From Kuschelorhynchus macadamiae (lineage: Eukaryota > Arthropoda > Insecta > Coleoptera > Curculionidae), in the NCBI GenBank assembly GCA_030620095.1, contig JAUTXW010003391.1, positions 402,001 to 466,000 of the forward strand: a DNA stretch of 64,000 bases, given 5' to 3'. The translations under genes and the position numbers were made by a program. Shown piece by piece: positions 1 to 11,719 of the stretch (the first letter of the stretch is position 1; every line of letters starts with the position of its first letter). The notes beneath the pieces were generated by a model, which saw only the letters and a list, made by a program, of their open reading frames with translations, searched no databases and was not told the DNA's origin.

Positions 1-75
1 TGCTAAAATGTTAGCAAAAGTTTATAACATTCTGTTCAAATGAGAACTGCCACATGAACTGACTTATTTTTTAAG

Positions 76-436
<361 letters not shown>

Positions 437-440
437 TCTC

Positions 441-1146
441 AGACAATTATTACCTACCAGAAGATCGTTCGTCGAATTTTGAAAAATATATTCTTACTAT
501 CTGTGTTGAAAAAACAAATAAGTAACGTCAAAATTTGCGTAGCTAAACAAATCAATTGACATATTTTAACATTTTACACGAAGTTAATAACAAAAATATT
601 TAAGGTGATACAGGTTTTTTTTCTACACTGTAGGTATACTATGATATCTATTATGTAATAAAATACATATTACAAAAGACAATTATTACCTACCAGAAGA
701 TCATTATTTATTAATTTTCAAGTTTTAAACTGAAAATATAGATATAAAATGTAACATTTCTTCTCAACATCATTGTGTAGTGCAGAGATTATCAAATTTT
801 CTTAGTGTATTGTTGACAATACGGCGAGCCTTCTCGAATATAATAATCGTCTTTGGCCCTCATATATCGAATTCCAATAAATGAACTGCATATATTTGTT
901 ACTAATTTATACTTTAGTTATAAAATGCAAATTGTTACTTTAAACATATTTCTACACATTTTTTTTCTTTAACTTTATTATTTTATAAAATAGTTTGGCC
1001 ATATTGATGGTAGTTTTACCAGATAACTATTTTTTTGTTTTAAAATACATATTCAAACTTTGAAAAAGGTCAAAAACCTTGTGCAGCGATATATGCAGTT
1101 TTCTTTACAAAAATGGAGTTCATTATTTATTAATTTTCAAGTTTTA
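441..1146. repeat. Short direct duplications in non-coding DNA
   Basis: A 26-bp sequence beginning AGACAATTATTACCTACCAG occurs at 441-466 and again at 677-702. Directly after the second copy, a 27-bp sequence (TCATTATTTATTAATTTTCA and following) at 701-727 recurs at 1120-1146. The three sites form a mosaic of direct repeats. I see no coding sequence here; the origin is unknown, probably fragments of a dispersed repeat. Confidence 0.7.
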
Positions 1147-1802
1147 GATACTTTAGAAATGGATTTAATAGATTATAGTGTAATAGGTATCTGTAAGTAA
1201 TTTTTTAAATAGTTTCGATTGTTGTTTGTTATATTTGATATGATTTTCAAATGTTTAAAATAATACTAAATAAAATCTATACTGATTTGTCAGAAACTAC
1301 TGCCATCATGAAAATATAGGAGATAGACACTTCAAACAGGTAATTTTTAGGTAAAATTTAAATTCGAATATTTTAAAGAACGAGACGAGATACTAAGATG
1401 CGGTTTTCATCTATGTCTTGCAATTTTTATTGTTCATTAGAGATTTTAAGCGTAAAATTTATCTGACTATATAGTTATTTTTTTATACAGGGCAATGTTA
1501 AACAAAAAAAAGATAAACAATTTGAAAAGTTGTTTAAAATTTTAAGTATTTTTTGAGATATGAAATACAGAAAATTAGATTTTTCTTACATAAAGTTGTT
1601 TTCAGTTCTATTAAACATTTTCTCCAAACGAGTTTTTATTTTCTTTAACTTTATTATTTTTTAAAATACGGGTGTTGTTTTAAAACTTAAATAAAAATTT
1701 GAATTTAAATTTGATTTGACACAGAAGATACGTAACAGGCTGTCAGGTTTTTTTAATTTTAAAAATATCATTATTTTCAAAATTTACATTGATTATCAAA
1801 GT

Positions 1803-2000
1803 TAAGTAACCACACTACACCACAGCTTTTACGTTCAGCGATATATCACAATCTGGACAGCTATTTATTATTATTTTAAACAGTTTATATCATCTGCTGA
1901 TGATGCTAACTTGGTTAGCGAAACGCGCGTCCAGAACGTAACAAGTTGTGGTGTAGTGTGGTTAGAACTCTTGTATTTTGATCTATCTTCCACCACAGGT
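1803..2000 (+). repeat. Hammerhead-bearing inverted repeat (Penelope-type terminal sequence), copy 1
   Basis: The left arm (about 1803-1840, containing CCACACTACACCACAG) is the inverse of the right arm (about 1935-1972, containing TTGTGGTGTAGTGTGG). The right part carries a canonical hammerhead core at 1897-1931. The flank at 1958-1994, running to GATCTATCTTCC, is repeated in inverse orientation at the second copy near 20178. Terminal repeats of Penelope-like retroelements are known to carry hammerhead ribozymes, so I infer a non-coding remnant of such an element. Confidence 0.7.
1893..1935 (+). ncRNA. Type I hammerhead ribozyme motif
   Basis: Core CTGATGA at 1897-1903. Stem II is GCTAAC (1905-1910) with GTTAGC (1914-1919) and loop TTG. 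GAAA lies at 1920-1923. The very short stem III (ACGC/GCGT) is followed by C1931, the predicted cleavage site. Stem I is TCTG (1893-1896) with CAGA (1932-1935). All invariant core bases are present. This matches the minimal stem-III hammerheads described in Penelope-like elements and Schistosoma satellite repeats. Activity is inferred, not shown. Confidence 0.8.
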
Positions 2001-3076
2001 TCCAGTGTTAGGACATATAGATTATAACAAAAAAAAAAAACTTAAGAGATATCTATCAAGAACACTTTACAACAAGCGGTGAATAAAAAGTTACAACTTA
2101 ATATGAATGTAAAAAATCTTTTTAAATTGTTTTTAAAAATTTCATCAATGATTAGCTGATCTCGCAATTAAAACTTAAAAATCGTAAATTGTAAGTTTTT
2201 CGGAATAAATAAAATATGTACAAGTGATTTTTTGCCTTAAGTAACTTTCACATTTAAAATCAGTAATATGCAAAAGACATAGCTGAAAACCGAATCTCGA
2301 TATCTCCTCTTGTTTTAAAAACATTGGAGTTTAACTTTTACCTAAAATTGCGCTTGTCCCGACTGCGCTGTCCAGCAGTTTATATAATGGTAAAAAAATT
2401 ATAAAAATATTTTAAATATTAAGTGCCTCCTAGCTTCTTTCTACTCTACATTTTTAATAAATTCTATTTTTTTTGGTTCTAGTCATTTTGTTTTTTGTAT
2501 AACACCATATTATGAAAGAGAATAAATTAGAATAAAAGGAGTGAAATCGGACAAGTTATAGATTTTTGAAGTTCGTGCCTTTTTACTTAAAGCATAAAGT
2601 TAATTTTACATGAAAAAACTAACTATAACGCCCCTTTTTTAAAAACAATATGTGACACATTTTTTCATTTGTCACTTTAAACGACATTCAATATTGGTTA
2701 GTTGAGTTTCATTTATATTCAGGGCGTTCAGAGGTAAAAATGTAAATATTTAGAGATAAAATCATCACTATAGTTGTAGCAATGTCAAGATAAAACAAAA
2801 CGGAATATTTTTTAGATTGCACATTTGAAAACCCGTCTATTTCTAATACATTTTTGTATGCCTCAGCTCGATTACTGTACTGGTTACAGGCAAATTTACA
2901 ACTTTATGGGGATGTTAATATTAAAAGACCTAAAAAAAAAACAAACTCGAGACTGGCATCAATATTCATCAGTATAGGCGTCGTGACAATAAGTAAAAAT
3001 AAAACGATCGTAGACACTTTAACCCCTGTAATCACTAAAATGGTTTGAGTTCTTTAGACTAACATTTTCAATTGGA
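2001..3076. other. No gene seen
   Basis: AT-rich intergenic or repeat-derived DNA. Apart from the right arm of the 1335-2355 inverted repeat, I see only A/T runs and a 64-codon frame at 2854-3048 that starts at TTG and resembles nothing I know. Confidence 0.6.
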
Positions 3077-3114
3077 CTAACAGTTTCAGTTGCCATGGCA
3101 ATTTAAACTGTTAG
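3077..3114. promoter_or_regulatory. 38-bp palindrome with RFX X-box-like centre
   Basis: Complementary ends CTAACAGTTT and AAACTGTTAG enclose GTTGCCATGGCAAT (3089-3102). This differs by one base from the palindromic RFX X-box GTTGCCATGGCAAC. No promoter or gene can be tied to it, so a regulatory role is conjecture. Confidence 0.3.
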
Positions 3115-4600
3115 TTCGCCAGTTTGCTTATGTTACTGTCATTTATTTATTTGTTACTTGCCATTTTAAATCTATAACTATCAAAACAAAACAATCCAAC
3201 TCAATCATTATTCTACTAAAAGATACGCTATATCTCAAAAAACAACCAATTTGGTGAAAATAAGTTGAAAATAAAAGTCTTACAAATAGAAGTAGATTTA
3301 AAATTTAGACTTTTAATATTTCTACAGTTTCTTTGTTTTTTCTTGGCGTCGCGAAGCCTATTCTGATGACAGGCAATTATTGCAAAACTTTATCTTAGCC
3401 GCGGTTTTGGAAAAATTATTTAAAACTTTTTGTTTAAAAAACACTCATGGGTTTTTCGATATCGCCTCCATTTTTTTTTTGAAAAGAGTTGTTCATTTTA
3501 CATTTTACCTTGCAACTTTCTAATATTACATTCTTTCAATGATTTTTTTTACTGATGAATATATAGGATGAATGCCTCTATATTATACAGATACAAAAGC
3601 TTATACAGGGTAACTTGAAGTTCGGAAGGGTTTGGAATTTTTTTTAGTAGCTTGACAAATAATGGAATTGCACTAATAATAAACTAAGCTTCTGTACTGA
3701 CGCATTTAAAATTCCATAAGGCCTAGCGCGCCCTTTTAATGACCCTTATATCATCGCGAATTCTATACAAAAATGTCAGTGTGTTGCTTTATAAGCAGAG
3801 GATTATTTTTTTATCATTGGCCCAAAGTTGTAACTGTACAGGGTGAGTCAGAAAAATCAGTATTTTTATAAACAAATCGACACATCGAATACTTATAAGT
3901 TGGCGGTGCATGGTTTTCTAGATGACTAGTGATTCATTGTCGAAATTTTAGTTTAGAAAGGCAAAATTGCCTAAGACTTCTAAACAATGATACGAACCAA
4001 CGTGTATAACGTTCATCATAGTGTGATATCAAGGTTGAGACGGTGATATGACAACACACATAGTCATAAATATAGACTCAGACATTTATACATAAGCTTT
4101 CCACTAGAGTCGACATAAAATGAGCATGAAAACTTAAGGCGATTTAAGGACCATCGGGTTTCTGACCGACCTCTTCGAAGGAACTCAAATCGAAATAAAT
4201 CATGATTTATTTATTTTTTATTATTGCAGTTTACCTTTTGAGATATTTAAAATGTCTATATATCCTACTTGTAACAGATCTACCTACACTTTCGCAACAA
4301 ATTTTGAAAACGTCTCAGAACTTTCTTGGTTTAAAACATATGAAATTTGTTTTTCAACCACTGATACAAAACAGAGAGATGTAATTAAGAATAATGCATA
4401 GGTTTACGTTCAAGGCTTTATGCTCAACAGGTGATCCGACTTTGATCTGGTTTTCTTTTTTTTTATTTCAATGCAAATTTTGTCGTTGCTTAGCTAAGTT
4501 TGATAAAAATGATTTAGTTTATTATTATTGTGTGATGTAAATCGCATTCGTTTCTTACTTTCTGCTAGGTGTTAAATTCAGATTTTGAACAAAATAACAG
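3115..4600. other. No gene seen; relic repeat ends
   Basis: The stretch contains TACAGGGTAACTTG near 3604 and TACAGGGTGAGTCAGAA near 3838. The second matches the repeated unit of the 10-kb array. Otherwise it is AT-rich DNA without a supported gene; the 60-codon frame at 4202-4384 is a hydrophobic run without a recognisable domain. Confidence 0.5.
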
Positions 4601-4618
4601 GGACGTGTAAACTGGGAT

Positions 4619-4952
4619 ATGGAGCAGTGGTCGAAGTGGCACGAGAACATATGTAATCTGATTCACTCGGGTTGCAGAACATTGGTGTGGAGAGCATCAA
4701 ATGAAAGATACCTAGAAGAACATATGGCACCGCAAGAATTGTTTGGGAGAGGTGGGATAACCTTTTGGGCACGGGTCATGTCTCGGGAGGCCTATAATAT
4801 TCGCTGTTTGGATTGGTCTCCAAAATCACCTAAGGAACGTTATTGAACATGTATGGTCGCGGCTAAAAATGCTTCGTTCCAAACAACATACTTCTAGCAA
4901 TTTAGAGGAACCACCCAGGCTGTAATTAAAAAATTGGAACATCACACATAAA
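4619..4952 (+). pseudogene. Tc1-like transposase relic
   Basis: The frame from 4619 contains VWRASNERYLEEHMAP and FGRGGITFWARVM. These match the stretch between the first and second catalytic acids of Tc1-type DDE transposases (usual form: RYxxxxxxP, then FGGGGVMFWAG). After about 4830 a second frame gives NVIEHVWSRLKMLRSK, the region just after the third catalytic acid, so the middle of the catalytic domain is deleted. No inverted repeats were found around it. It is dead by truncation and internal deletion. Confidence 0.65.
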
Positions 4953-4959
4953 TATAAGA

Positions 4960-7349
4960 TTTCAGTAAAACTCTTGTTAGAAGTATGCTTAGTTATTTTT
5001 TTTTGTATAATGAATTGAGCGTTTAGGACATAAATTGTATAAACCTTGTGCCTTAGAACTGATAACTCTTTTTAAATATTGGTACGCCATTTCGTCGGTA
5101 AAATGATATAAGAAAATTTTTGTCCTAATTATACGTCCACAATCATTAATTTTGTGGCCATTTTGAACCAATTTTTAACAAGTTATACTGCCGTAGCTCA
5201 CTACCCATGTCTTTTTATCGATAAATAATTTATGATCATTCGAAACACTTTTACATTTCCGGATATAATGTCAGTTAATGCCAACAGATAATTAGCGAAA
5301 AAATTCGATAGGAAGTGCAAACCGTTTTGTAATAAACTAAGTCGTTTGGTCATTTTGTCCAAACCAGTTGAATTTAGGTATAGGAAATGTAGCACAGAAC
5401 GTGTCTAGAATGTGAAGGAAGCTCAATTCAAGTTAAAATGTATAGGGAATTCCATAAAAAAAGTTGATATTGGTTACCATGGTAACCGGAAACTCTAGAA
5501 ATACGGTATTATTTTGTTTTAATTCGGCATATTATCTAAAAACATAAATAAACGGTAAATCGGTATTTTAAAATTAACGAGTATTTTTCCTTAAAATTAA
5601 ATTTGCTTAACTTTTTCGTTACCATAAATAATCTTTTTTATCTGTATATTGTAGAAGCATTCATCTTATATAATCACCAGGAATTATTAAAATAATGTAA
5701 CATTACGGTTTTTTCAATAAAAAAAATCACCTCTAAAAATCAAATTGTTTTTTTTATTACTCTCCCAAATCACCCTATAAGATAAATAAAAAGTTTTGTA
5801 TAATTTTTCCAAGATCGGGCCAAGGTGAAATTTTGCAAAAATTGCATCGTTTTTTAAAACAACCCTATATAATAAAATTTGTGGTATTGAAAAGCATATC
5901 GCGATACTTTTTGTAGTTTCTGAGATATTGTTATTTTAAAGTTGAGCCAAAAATGTCTTTGGCGCCCTTGATGTGTCCAGCAGTTTAATTAAATGTTGTA
6001 TGTTATTTGAGAAAAAATCCATTTGAATCTGAATTGATTCGATTTCCTTTTACTTATTTTGACACGCATTCAATTTATGAATTCATATATCTCAAAATAT
6101 GACTGATATTTTCTGTTCTGATTTCCTATTTAGAAAACAAAATATGAATTTAGGTTCTAAAATAATATGTACCTTTATACAGTTTAAAGGTTATCTCTAG
6201 TTTATGGGTCAAATAAACGTATCATGGACTTTTTGCCCCCGGATGCACTAAAACGGGTTAAGAGTTGGACCAGGTCTATTCGCCACTACATTTAAATCCT
6301 TTTGTCCTGCAGGAATGTTTTGCTTATACTACAGCCATATTTTGTTGTGAGATCTAGACCAAATATTATCTTCGTTAGTAATTACAGCTGTCAATGTTTT
6401 TGTATAAAAGATTTTCAAAACACAACTGTCAGCTATTGTAGACAGTTTTAACCATTCTCAAAATTCATCAGGCAGTCTTTGCTAAAAGTAAGATTTTTTT
6501 CTAAGCCCATGATAATGTATTACTAGACCCCAATAAGTGCAATTACCAATATTTAGGAGCGATCGATCAAAACGTAATAAATTCATTTAGATTTGTTTTC
6601 AGTTCATTTTAAGATAATTTTGACCACATTTTCATTGTATCGTTCATTGTATCGTTTTTTCGTTCTTTGTTATATTAAATCTAGTCGTTCTATATCAGAG
6701 TAAGGCAGAGTTGAGAATGTTTTTTTTTTACGTTTTGTTTGATAGCTTAGCAACTGAGTCTAAATGCAGTTTTTTTTAAAATTATGTTACGTATATTTAA
6801 TAACACATGTAACTAGAAATTATTTATAAACCAAATTCCACTTGTAATTAGGAACCTATCACTTATTAAATAAATGCTTTTTATTTGTAAATAATGAAAT
6901 ATTTTATTAAATATATAATCGACTTGAGATTAGCTTTTTTTATTTCTGGGCTCAACAGATAGGTTAAATAGAGCTTGCACATGTTCTACTAACTATTTGA
7001 ACTATTATACTACCCGTTTTTGGTTCCAACTCAAAAACATCACAAAATAAGTTTAGAGTATCACTATTGTCTCGTTGCATGACAAAAATACAGTTTGCTA
7101 ATCTAATGGGCATTTTCCATTAATACTCTTTGTAGTTATATTTTCTTAAAAGTTGTATTAGCGCAACTCAGTTGCCGCATGTAGCGGATTTGCTTATATC
7201 GATACATCTAGAGATTGTTTTCTCTTTGGAGATCGGTGTACGGCAATATTAAGTAGTAATTTAATAACCAATAACATGTGTTAACAATGTCGTAGCTTCC
7301 TAAATAACCGCTAAGTTTTTCAAAAAAATGGTTAATTCATTTTCTTCTG
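4960..7349. other. No gene seen
   Basis: AT-rich non-coding DNA. It shares a GTCCAGCAGTTTA motif (about 5977) with 2369, suggesting fragments of one dispersed repeat family. Frames of 60-64 codons at 4989-5171 and 5201-5395 resemble no family I know. The palindrome at 5472-5487 is listed separately. Confidence 0.5.
5472..5487. promoter_or_regulatory. Perfect RFX X-box-type palindrome
   Basis: GGTTACCATGGTAACC is a perfect 16-bp palindrome whose core GTTACCATGGTAAC fits the RFX X-box consensus (GTNRCC, spacer, RGYAAC) on both half sites. No ciliary or other gene is visible nearby, so binding is unproven and chance or repeat origin is possible. Confidence 0.35.
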
Positions 7350-7912
7350 CTATATACAGAGGTAAGAAAATGTTAAATATGAAAGTTTTTTGGATTTTTA
7401 TAGATCATTCATAGGTATTAAGTGAGTCGAACAGCATCGCATAAAAAAGATATTGTATAAAAGATCGATTTTTCCGGTTATTTTAAATTGGATGGTATAG
7501 TTTTTATCGTATTTTTGGATTCTACAAAAAGTTCTAGTTTTATTTTATATAAGATACACTATAATGCAGTGTCCAGCTAGCAAATAAGGTACCTGTTATA
7601 TAAAGGTATTGTTAAAACTGACAATAATTTGTCAAAAGTGACAATAATATTTGAATCAAAGTAAATTTATAATTCCACATACCTGAAATGCATTTTTAAT
7701 TGAAATATTACAAACGCGGCTATAAAGAAGAAACTTAATGGAATCCAAAAATCTGATTAAAACCATACCATATCCAATTTAAAAAAAAGTGAGAAAATCG
7801 ATCTTTTATACTATTTTTTTTTCAATGCTGAGTTATTTCGTTAATAATATTTATCAATAATCTATACAAATCCATGAAACTTTCATATTCAACATTTTCT
7901 TTTATCTTTATG
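7350..7912. mobile_element. Palindromic MITE-like element
   Basis: The left arm (about 7360-7512, from GAAAATGTTAAATATGAAAG) is the imperfect inverse of the right arm (about 7740-7905, ending CATATTCAACATTTTC). Matched blocks include AAAGATCGATTTTT with AAAATCGATCTTTT and ATTTTTGGATTC with GAATCCAAAAAT. About 230 bp of unrelated sequence separates the arms. There is no coding capacity. The family is unknown. Confidence 0.65.
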
Positions 7913-7963
7913 AAGAAAGAAATTATAAGGACTGTTACGAATGTGGGCGGAGTGTTTAGATTT

Positions 7964-8314
7964 TTAAGGTATGGTTTTCGTAATGGCCGGTTCGAATTCG
8001 ACTATTAAAGTCATGAGGGCGACTTTAGTAGGTAAACGTTTCACATATACAATCACGTGGAATGGATAGGGATTGTTTGTGCAGATAACTCGAGGGTGGG
8101 GTGTGGGCCGGGGATCAAAAGAGTAACTGACAACCGTTGTTCGGAGCTTACGTTTAGCTGTCGGTTTCGTCCAGTTAGGCTTCGTCGCGGAGAGAGCATT
8201 GGGAGTAATAGAGCAGCTCATCCATTTGGGCAACTTATTAGTGGTTTTATCCTTAGTTGGTCTGAGGTTTTATCGAATATTATTTTTTTCGTTCTAGAGA
8301 CAAGTTGGAAATAA
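7964..8314. other. Unassigned island of higher GC content
   Basis: This 350-bp island is visibly richer in G+C than its surroundings. It is open in two overlapping frames, 89 codons on the minus strand (8233-7964, including PRPTPHPRV) and 85 on the plus strand. I recognise neither. It could be a fragment of a retroelement or a host exon of unknown strand; no clear splice sites flank it. Confidence 0.3.
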
Positions 8315-8934
8315 TGAAATTTTTTTGAAAATAAATTTTTAAATTTGGAGAACTATTATCATGTTAAAGAGCATAAAATATATTTTTTGGGCTTGTCAGA
8401 TTCGTAGAGAATGTTGTATGGTATATATATTCGATATTCCGAAAGAATTATCTACATCGGCATCCTGGGATAAAAAAGTTTTAAGAATAAATCATCAATC
8501 TCATACTTCGGAAAATTTTCTGGTTTCCCTATTTCTATTAAATCTTTAGAAGAGTGTAGTAACAATTGTTTCTACGGATTTTCATGATTTTATCACCAAA
8601 ATATAGATAACGAGCTCAGCTAGGCCGTGCAATTACCAATTAACTATTCTTGATTTTAGAAACCTGAAAATTGCGACTTTGTTTTATGTCGACCGGCGCG
8701 ACAGGGTTACTAGATATACGGTTTTGTAATATATGCGTTAGCATAGGGAAATGCATTTTATTAAATCAGGAAAAACTGGTGCTGAAAGGATAAAGTATAT
8801 TTTACAGGAGCTGTAATCATTAATTTTAGTAGGGCTTAAGATAAAATCGGTGAGATTCTGTAAATCAATTCCCAAACCTTTATCGGGTACGTTTTTTCGC
8901 ATGTATAAAGTGACTAAGAAAATGTATTTAAATA

Positions 8935-9300
8935 TCAATGTGAAAAACTACTTATTCAATTAATATTTTGCACAAATATCAAGTGTAATGTAGATATCAA
9001 CTGGTAACATTTTGGTACAAATTTGATATGGCGTAATAAAATGGCGGCCTAATGTTTAAAAAATAGTGTGAAAAGTACTTATTCAAGGTATTTTTCAAAT
9101 TTAGCATATACATCAGTTGTGACATAACGATGAACTGGTAAGTTTTTGTACGAATAACATGCGGTGAAATAAAATGGCTGCCTAATAAAATGTTAAATTT
9201 CGCGTTTAAAAAACTCTTTATTCAATTGACTTCACATGGCACAAATTAAACATAAATTAAGTTCGATGAACCCTTGATATTGTTGTATGTTTTTATCGTC
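8935..9300. repeat. Three tandem units of about 130 bp
   Basis: The phrase TACTTATTCAA (or CTCTTTATTCAATTG) recurs near 8949, 9076 and 9214. Each copy is followed by TTGCAC/TGGCAC-type sequence and ATAAAATGGCGGCCTAAT or ATAAAATGGCTGCCTAAT. Related sequence appears at 11760-11930 and, in inverse orientation, at 25780-26170. It is a dispersed tandem repeat family without coding sequence. Confidence 0.65.
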
Positions 9301-9360
9301 GCTATAACAAAACTTTTTTGTCACTACTGTAGTTTGTGAGGCGGAAAAACCTTACAAACT

Positions 9361-9455
9361 ACAGGATGAGTCAGAAATAGAGGGTCAATATATTTTGCAC
9401 ATTATTTCGGGCCTGGCAAGTTGTTTTGTAAATCTAAGTTAGTATGTTGTCAAAG
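9361..9455. repeat. Detached unit of the ACAGGGTGAGTCAGAA array
   Basis: ACAGGATGAGTCAGAAATAG through GTTAGTATGTTGT matches the repeated unit of the array that resumes at 10035. The intervening 0.58 kb holds a (TA)n tract and a LINE fragment, so the array appears to have been split by insertion. Confidence 0.65.
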
Positions 9456-9624
9456 TCAAAATATAGCTTTATTATCAAATACAAAAAGTGTTGACAAAGC
9501 TATCAATTATAATAAGTTAAAGGTTAGGAAAAAAGTTAAGACTAAAGGAAAAAAAGAAAAATACTTAACGTTAGAGAAAGATTACATTTGTGCAAGGTCC
9601 TGTTTAAAGCTATATAAGCAACTG

Positions 9625-9629
<5 letters not shown>

Positions 9630-9671
<42 letters not shown>
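9630..9671. repeat. (TA)n tract followed by (CATA)n
   Basis: About 42 bp of TA is followed by CATACATACATACACACACACA and TATATATAGGCATACATACA. Compound microsatellite. Confidence 0.95.
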
Positions 9672-9674
<3 letters not shown>

Positions 9675-9826
9675 TACATACATACATACACACACACATT
9701 TATATATATAGGCATACATACAATACAATTTACAAATTCAAGCAACACGCATATATAATATTCATATATACATAAAAAGCAAAACTTACATATTTATAAG
9801 AATATACTTAGACCTAGTCCAATCTC

Positions 9827-10012
9827 TCAGCATAATATTCGGCAAGGCTGTAATATGCTTTCTGAACTAATAACTTTTTTGTTTTTTTTCTTAAATTTAA
9901 TAAAGCAAGACTCGTTCTTAAGGCCAGCAGGAAGATGGTTAAACAATTTTGTACCACCATACACAAAAGAATTTCTAAATTGCTCAGTTCTTGGCACTGG
10001 TAATGTTAGCAT
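9827..10012 (-). pseudogene. LINE ORF2 C-terminal fragment
   Basis: The 61-codon minus-strand frame includes LPVPRTEQFRNSFVYGG, LFNHLPAGLKNE and FIKFKKKNKK. This is the tail typical of CR1/Jockey-type ORF2 proteins, after the reverse transcriptase (pattern: P.RT..yrnSF...gt.lwN.LP..ik....FK). Only this end survives, as expected for a 5'-truncated LINE copy. It lies inside the split tandem array. Confidence 0.7.
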
Positions 10013-10029
10013 ATAAATTTGGCGAGTAT

Positions 10030-10830
10030 TATAATGTTATCGTCCCTATAAAAATTTTTGTTTGTCAGAAATCAAGGGCCAAAAGTTGTATATTTTTGTA
10101 TATCAATTTTTACATAAACATATTTCGGCCCTTGCAAGATATTTGTAAACCTATGTTAGTATGTTGTTTTCATTTCTGACAGGACAACTTTTTCCATTGC
10201 ACCATTTCTCGCAAAGTAACAATGAGACAGAAATTGAGGGTCAAAAGTCGTATATTTTCGATTTCCTGATTTTTGCATAAACATATTTCGGCCTCGCAAG
10301 CTTTTGTAAATCTATGTCAGTGAGTCAAAAATCGAGGACCAAAAGTTGTATAAGTATTTCTGATTTACCAATTTTTGCATAAACATATTTCGGACTAGCA
10401 AGTTTTTTTTGTAAATCCATATTAGTATGTTGTTATCATCCCTATAAGGAGACATTTCGTCAAATACAGGGTGAGTCAGAACTCGAGGGTCAAAATTTGT
10501 ATATTTCCAATTTACTAATTTTTGCATACAAACATTTCGGGCTTCGCAACTTGTTTGTAAACCTGTTGTTATCGTCCCTATAAGAAGAAGCTCTTTTGAC
10601 AGTTGCACCATATCTCGCAAACTGCAGGATGAGTCAGAGGGTCATAATTTGTATATTTCCAATTTACCAATTTTTGCATAAATATATTTCGGGCCTCGCA
10701 AGTTGTTCGCGAATCTATGTTAGTATGTTGTTATCGCACCTATAAGGACCATTGCACCATGTCTCGCAAACTACAGGGTGAGTCAAAAGTTGTACTTTTC
10801 CCATTCAGCAATTATTGCATAGACATATTT
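10030..10830. repeat. Tandem array of about 150-bp units with ACAGGGTGAGTCAGAA motif
   Basis: Five to six units carry, in order: GAGTCAGAA-type start, AAAAGTTGTATATTT, TTTACCAATTTTTGCATA, AACATATTTCGG, GCAAGTT, TGTAAATCTATGTTAGTA, TGTTGTTATCGTCCCTATAA and TGCACCATATCTCGCAAACT. Starts lie near 10064, 10222, 10321, 10471, 10628 and 10780. Unit lengths vary by deletion. There is no coding sequence. ACAGGGTG resembles the ends of DDE elements elsewhere in the window. Confidence 0.8.
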
Positions 10831-11710
10831 CAGTCCTGAAAAACAACTTTAACCTATATAAATATAAAATATTTAATAATACGACCTAAATTGTTATTCT
10901 AAGGTGTCTAGAAAATGTATACAGGGTAAAAGCATAATTAGTGCATATTTTTATTTTAATAAAAATATTGGAGAAGTTAATAGTCAATTTGCTTTTGCAC
11001 TAATGAGATAATAAGCAACAAAAAATATTTTTGATTCCGCCAAATCTTTAATATTTCAATATATTTTTTTTGATAGTATAAAAAAACTTTTTTTAACAAT
11101 GCACTATACTTGTAAACTACTGTTTAGTCGGAAATCGAGTGCTAAATATTTCACAATTTAAGAGTTATTAAAATAATTTTATTTAAGGTAAAATGTTGCT
11201 TTTATACCTTAATTTATTGTTGTTTATTAGTTTTAGGTACTACGGTTGTCTGCACGTTATATTGGTGAATAAGGAATTATAAAATCCAACTTCTTTTGTC
11301 TGTATTAATAAAAGTAGTTTCCACAACCCAAAAACAGTCTTTACTTGCTAAAAAAGAAGTGCTCAAAAATATTTTTGAATACTTTTTTATTTTTCGTGCA
11401 TAACCTAATACAACCACTAACTTATTATGAAAATAAGATTTTGGTTTATCTGATTAGAGTAATAGCAGACTGAATTTAAACCTATTGCCCAATATTTTTA
11501 TTAAAGTAGAAAAATGCACTTTTTTGCATTCACCCTGTCTAAATCCTCAAGGCACCTCAGAATAACAATTTGGGCCTAAATATTTTATAAATAAACGCGA
11601 GTTCCGAAATGTCTATGCAAAAATTGGTAGGTAAATTAGAAATTTACAACTTCTGGCCTTCGATTTCTGACTAACCTTGTAGTTTGCAGGTGTATAGTGC
11701 AAAAACAGAA
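10750..11710. repeat. Long imperfect hairpin next to the tandem array
   Basis: The left arm 10780-10990 (GACATATTTCAGTCC, ATACGACCTAAATTGTTATTCTAAGG, ATACAGGGTAAAAGC) is matched in inverse order by 11480-11710 (CACCCTGTCTAAATC, CCTCAGAATAACAATTTGGGCC, CGAAATGTCTATGCAAAAATTGG). The central 0.5 kb has no coding sequence. It is an inverted duplication of an array unit or a MITE. Confidence 0.65.
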
Positions 11711-11719
11711 AACTTTCCT

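Larger units (their letters stand above)
1335..2355. repeat. Imperfect inverted-repeat element, about 1 kb
   Basis: The segment around 1338-1425, including CGGTTTTCATCTATGTCTTG, is matched in inverse orientation by 2270-2355 (AAAGACATAGCTGAAAACCG), with roughly three quarters of bases agreeing. The hammerhead-bearing repeat at 1803-2000 lies between the arms, so it may be nested. No transposase coding sequence is visible, so this would be a non-autonomous element. Confidence 0.4.
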
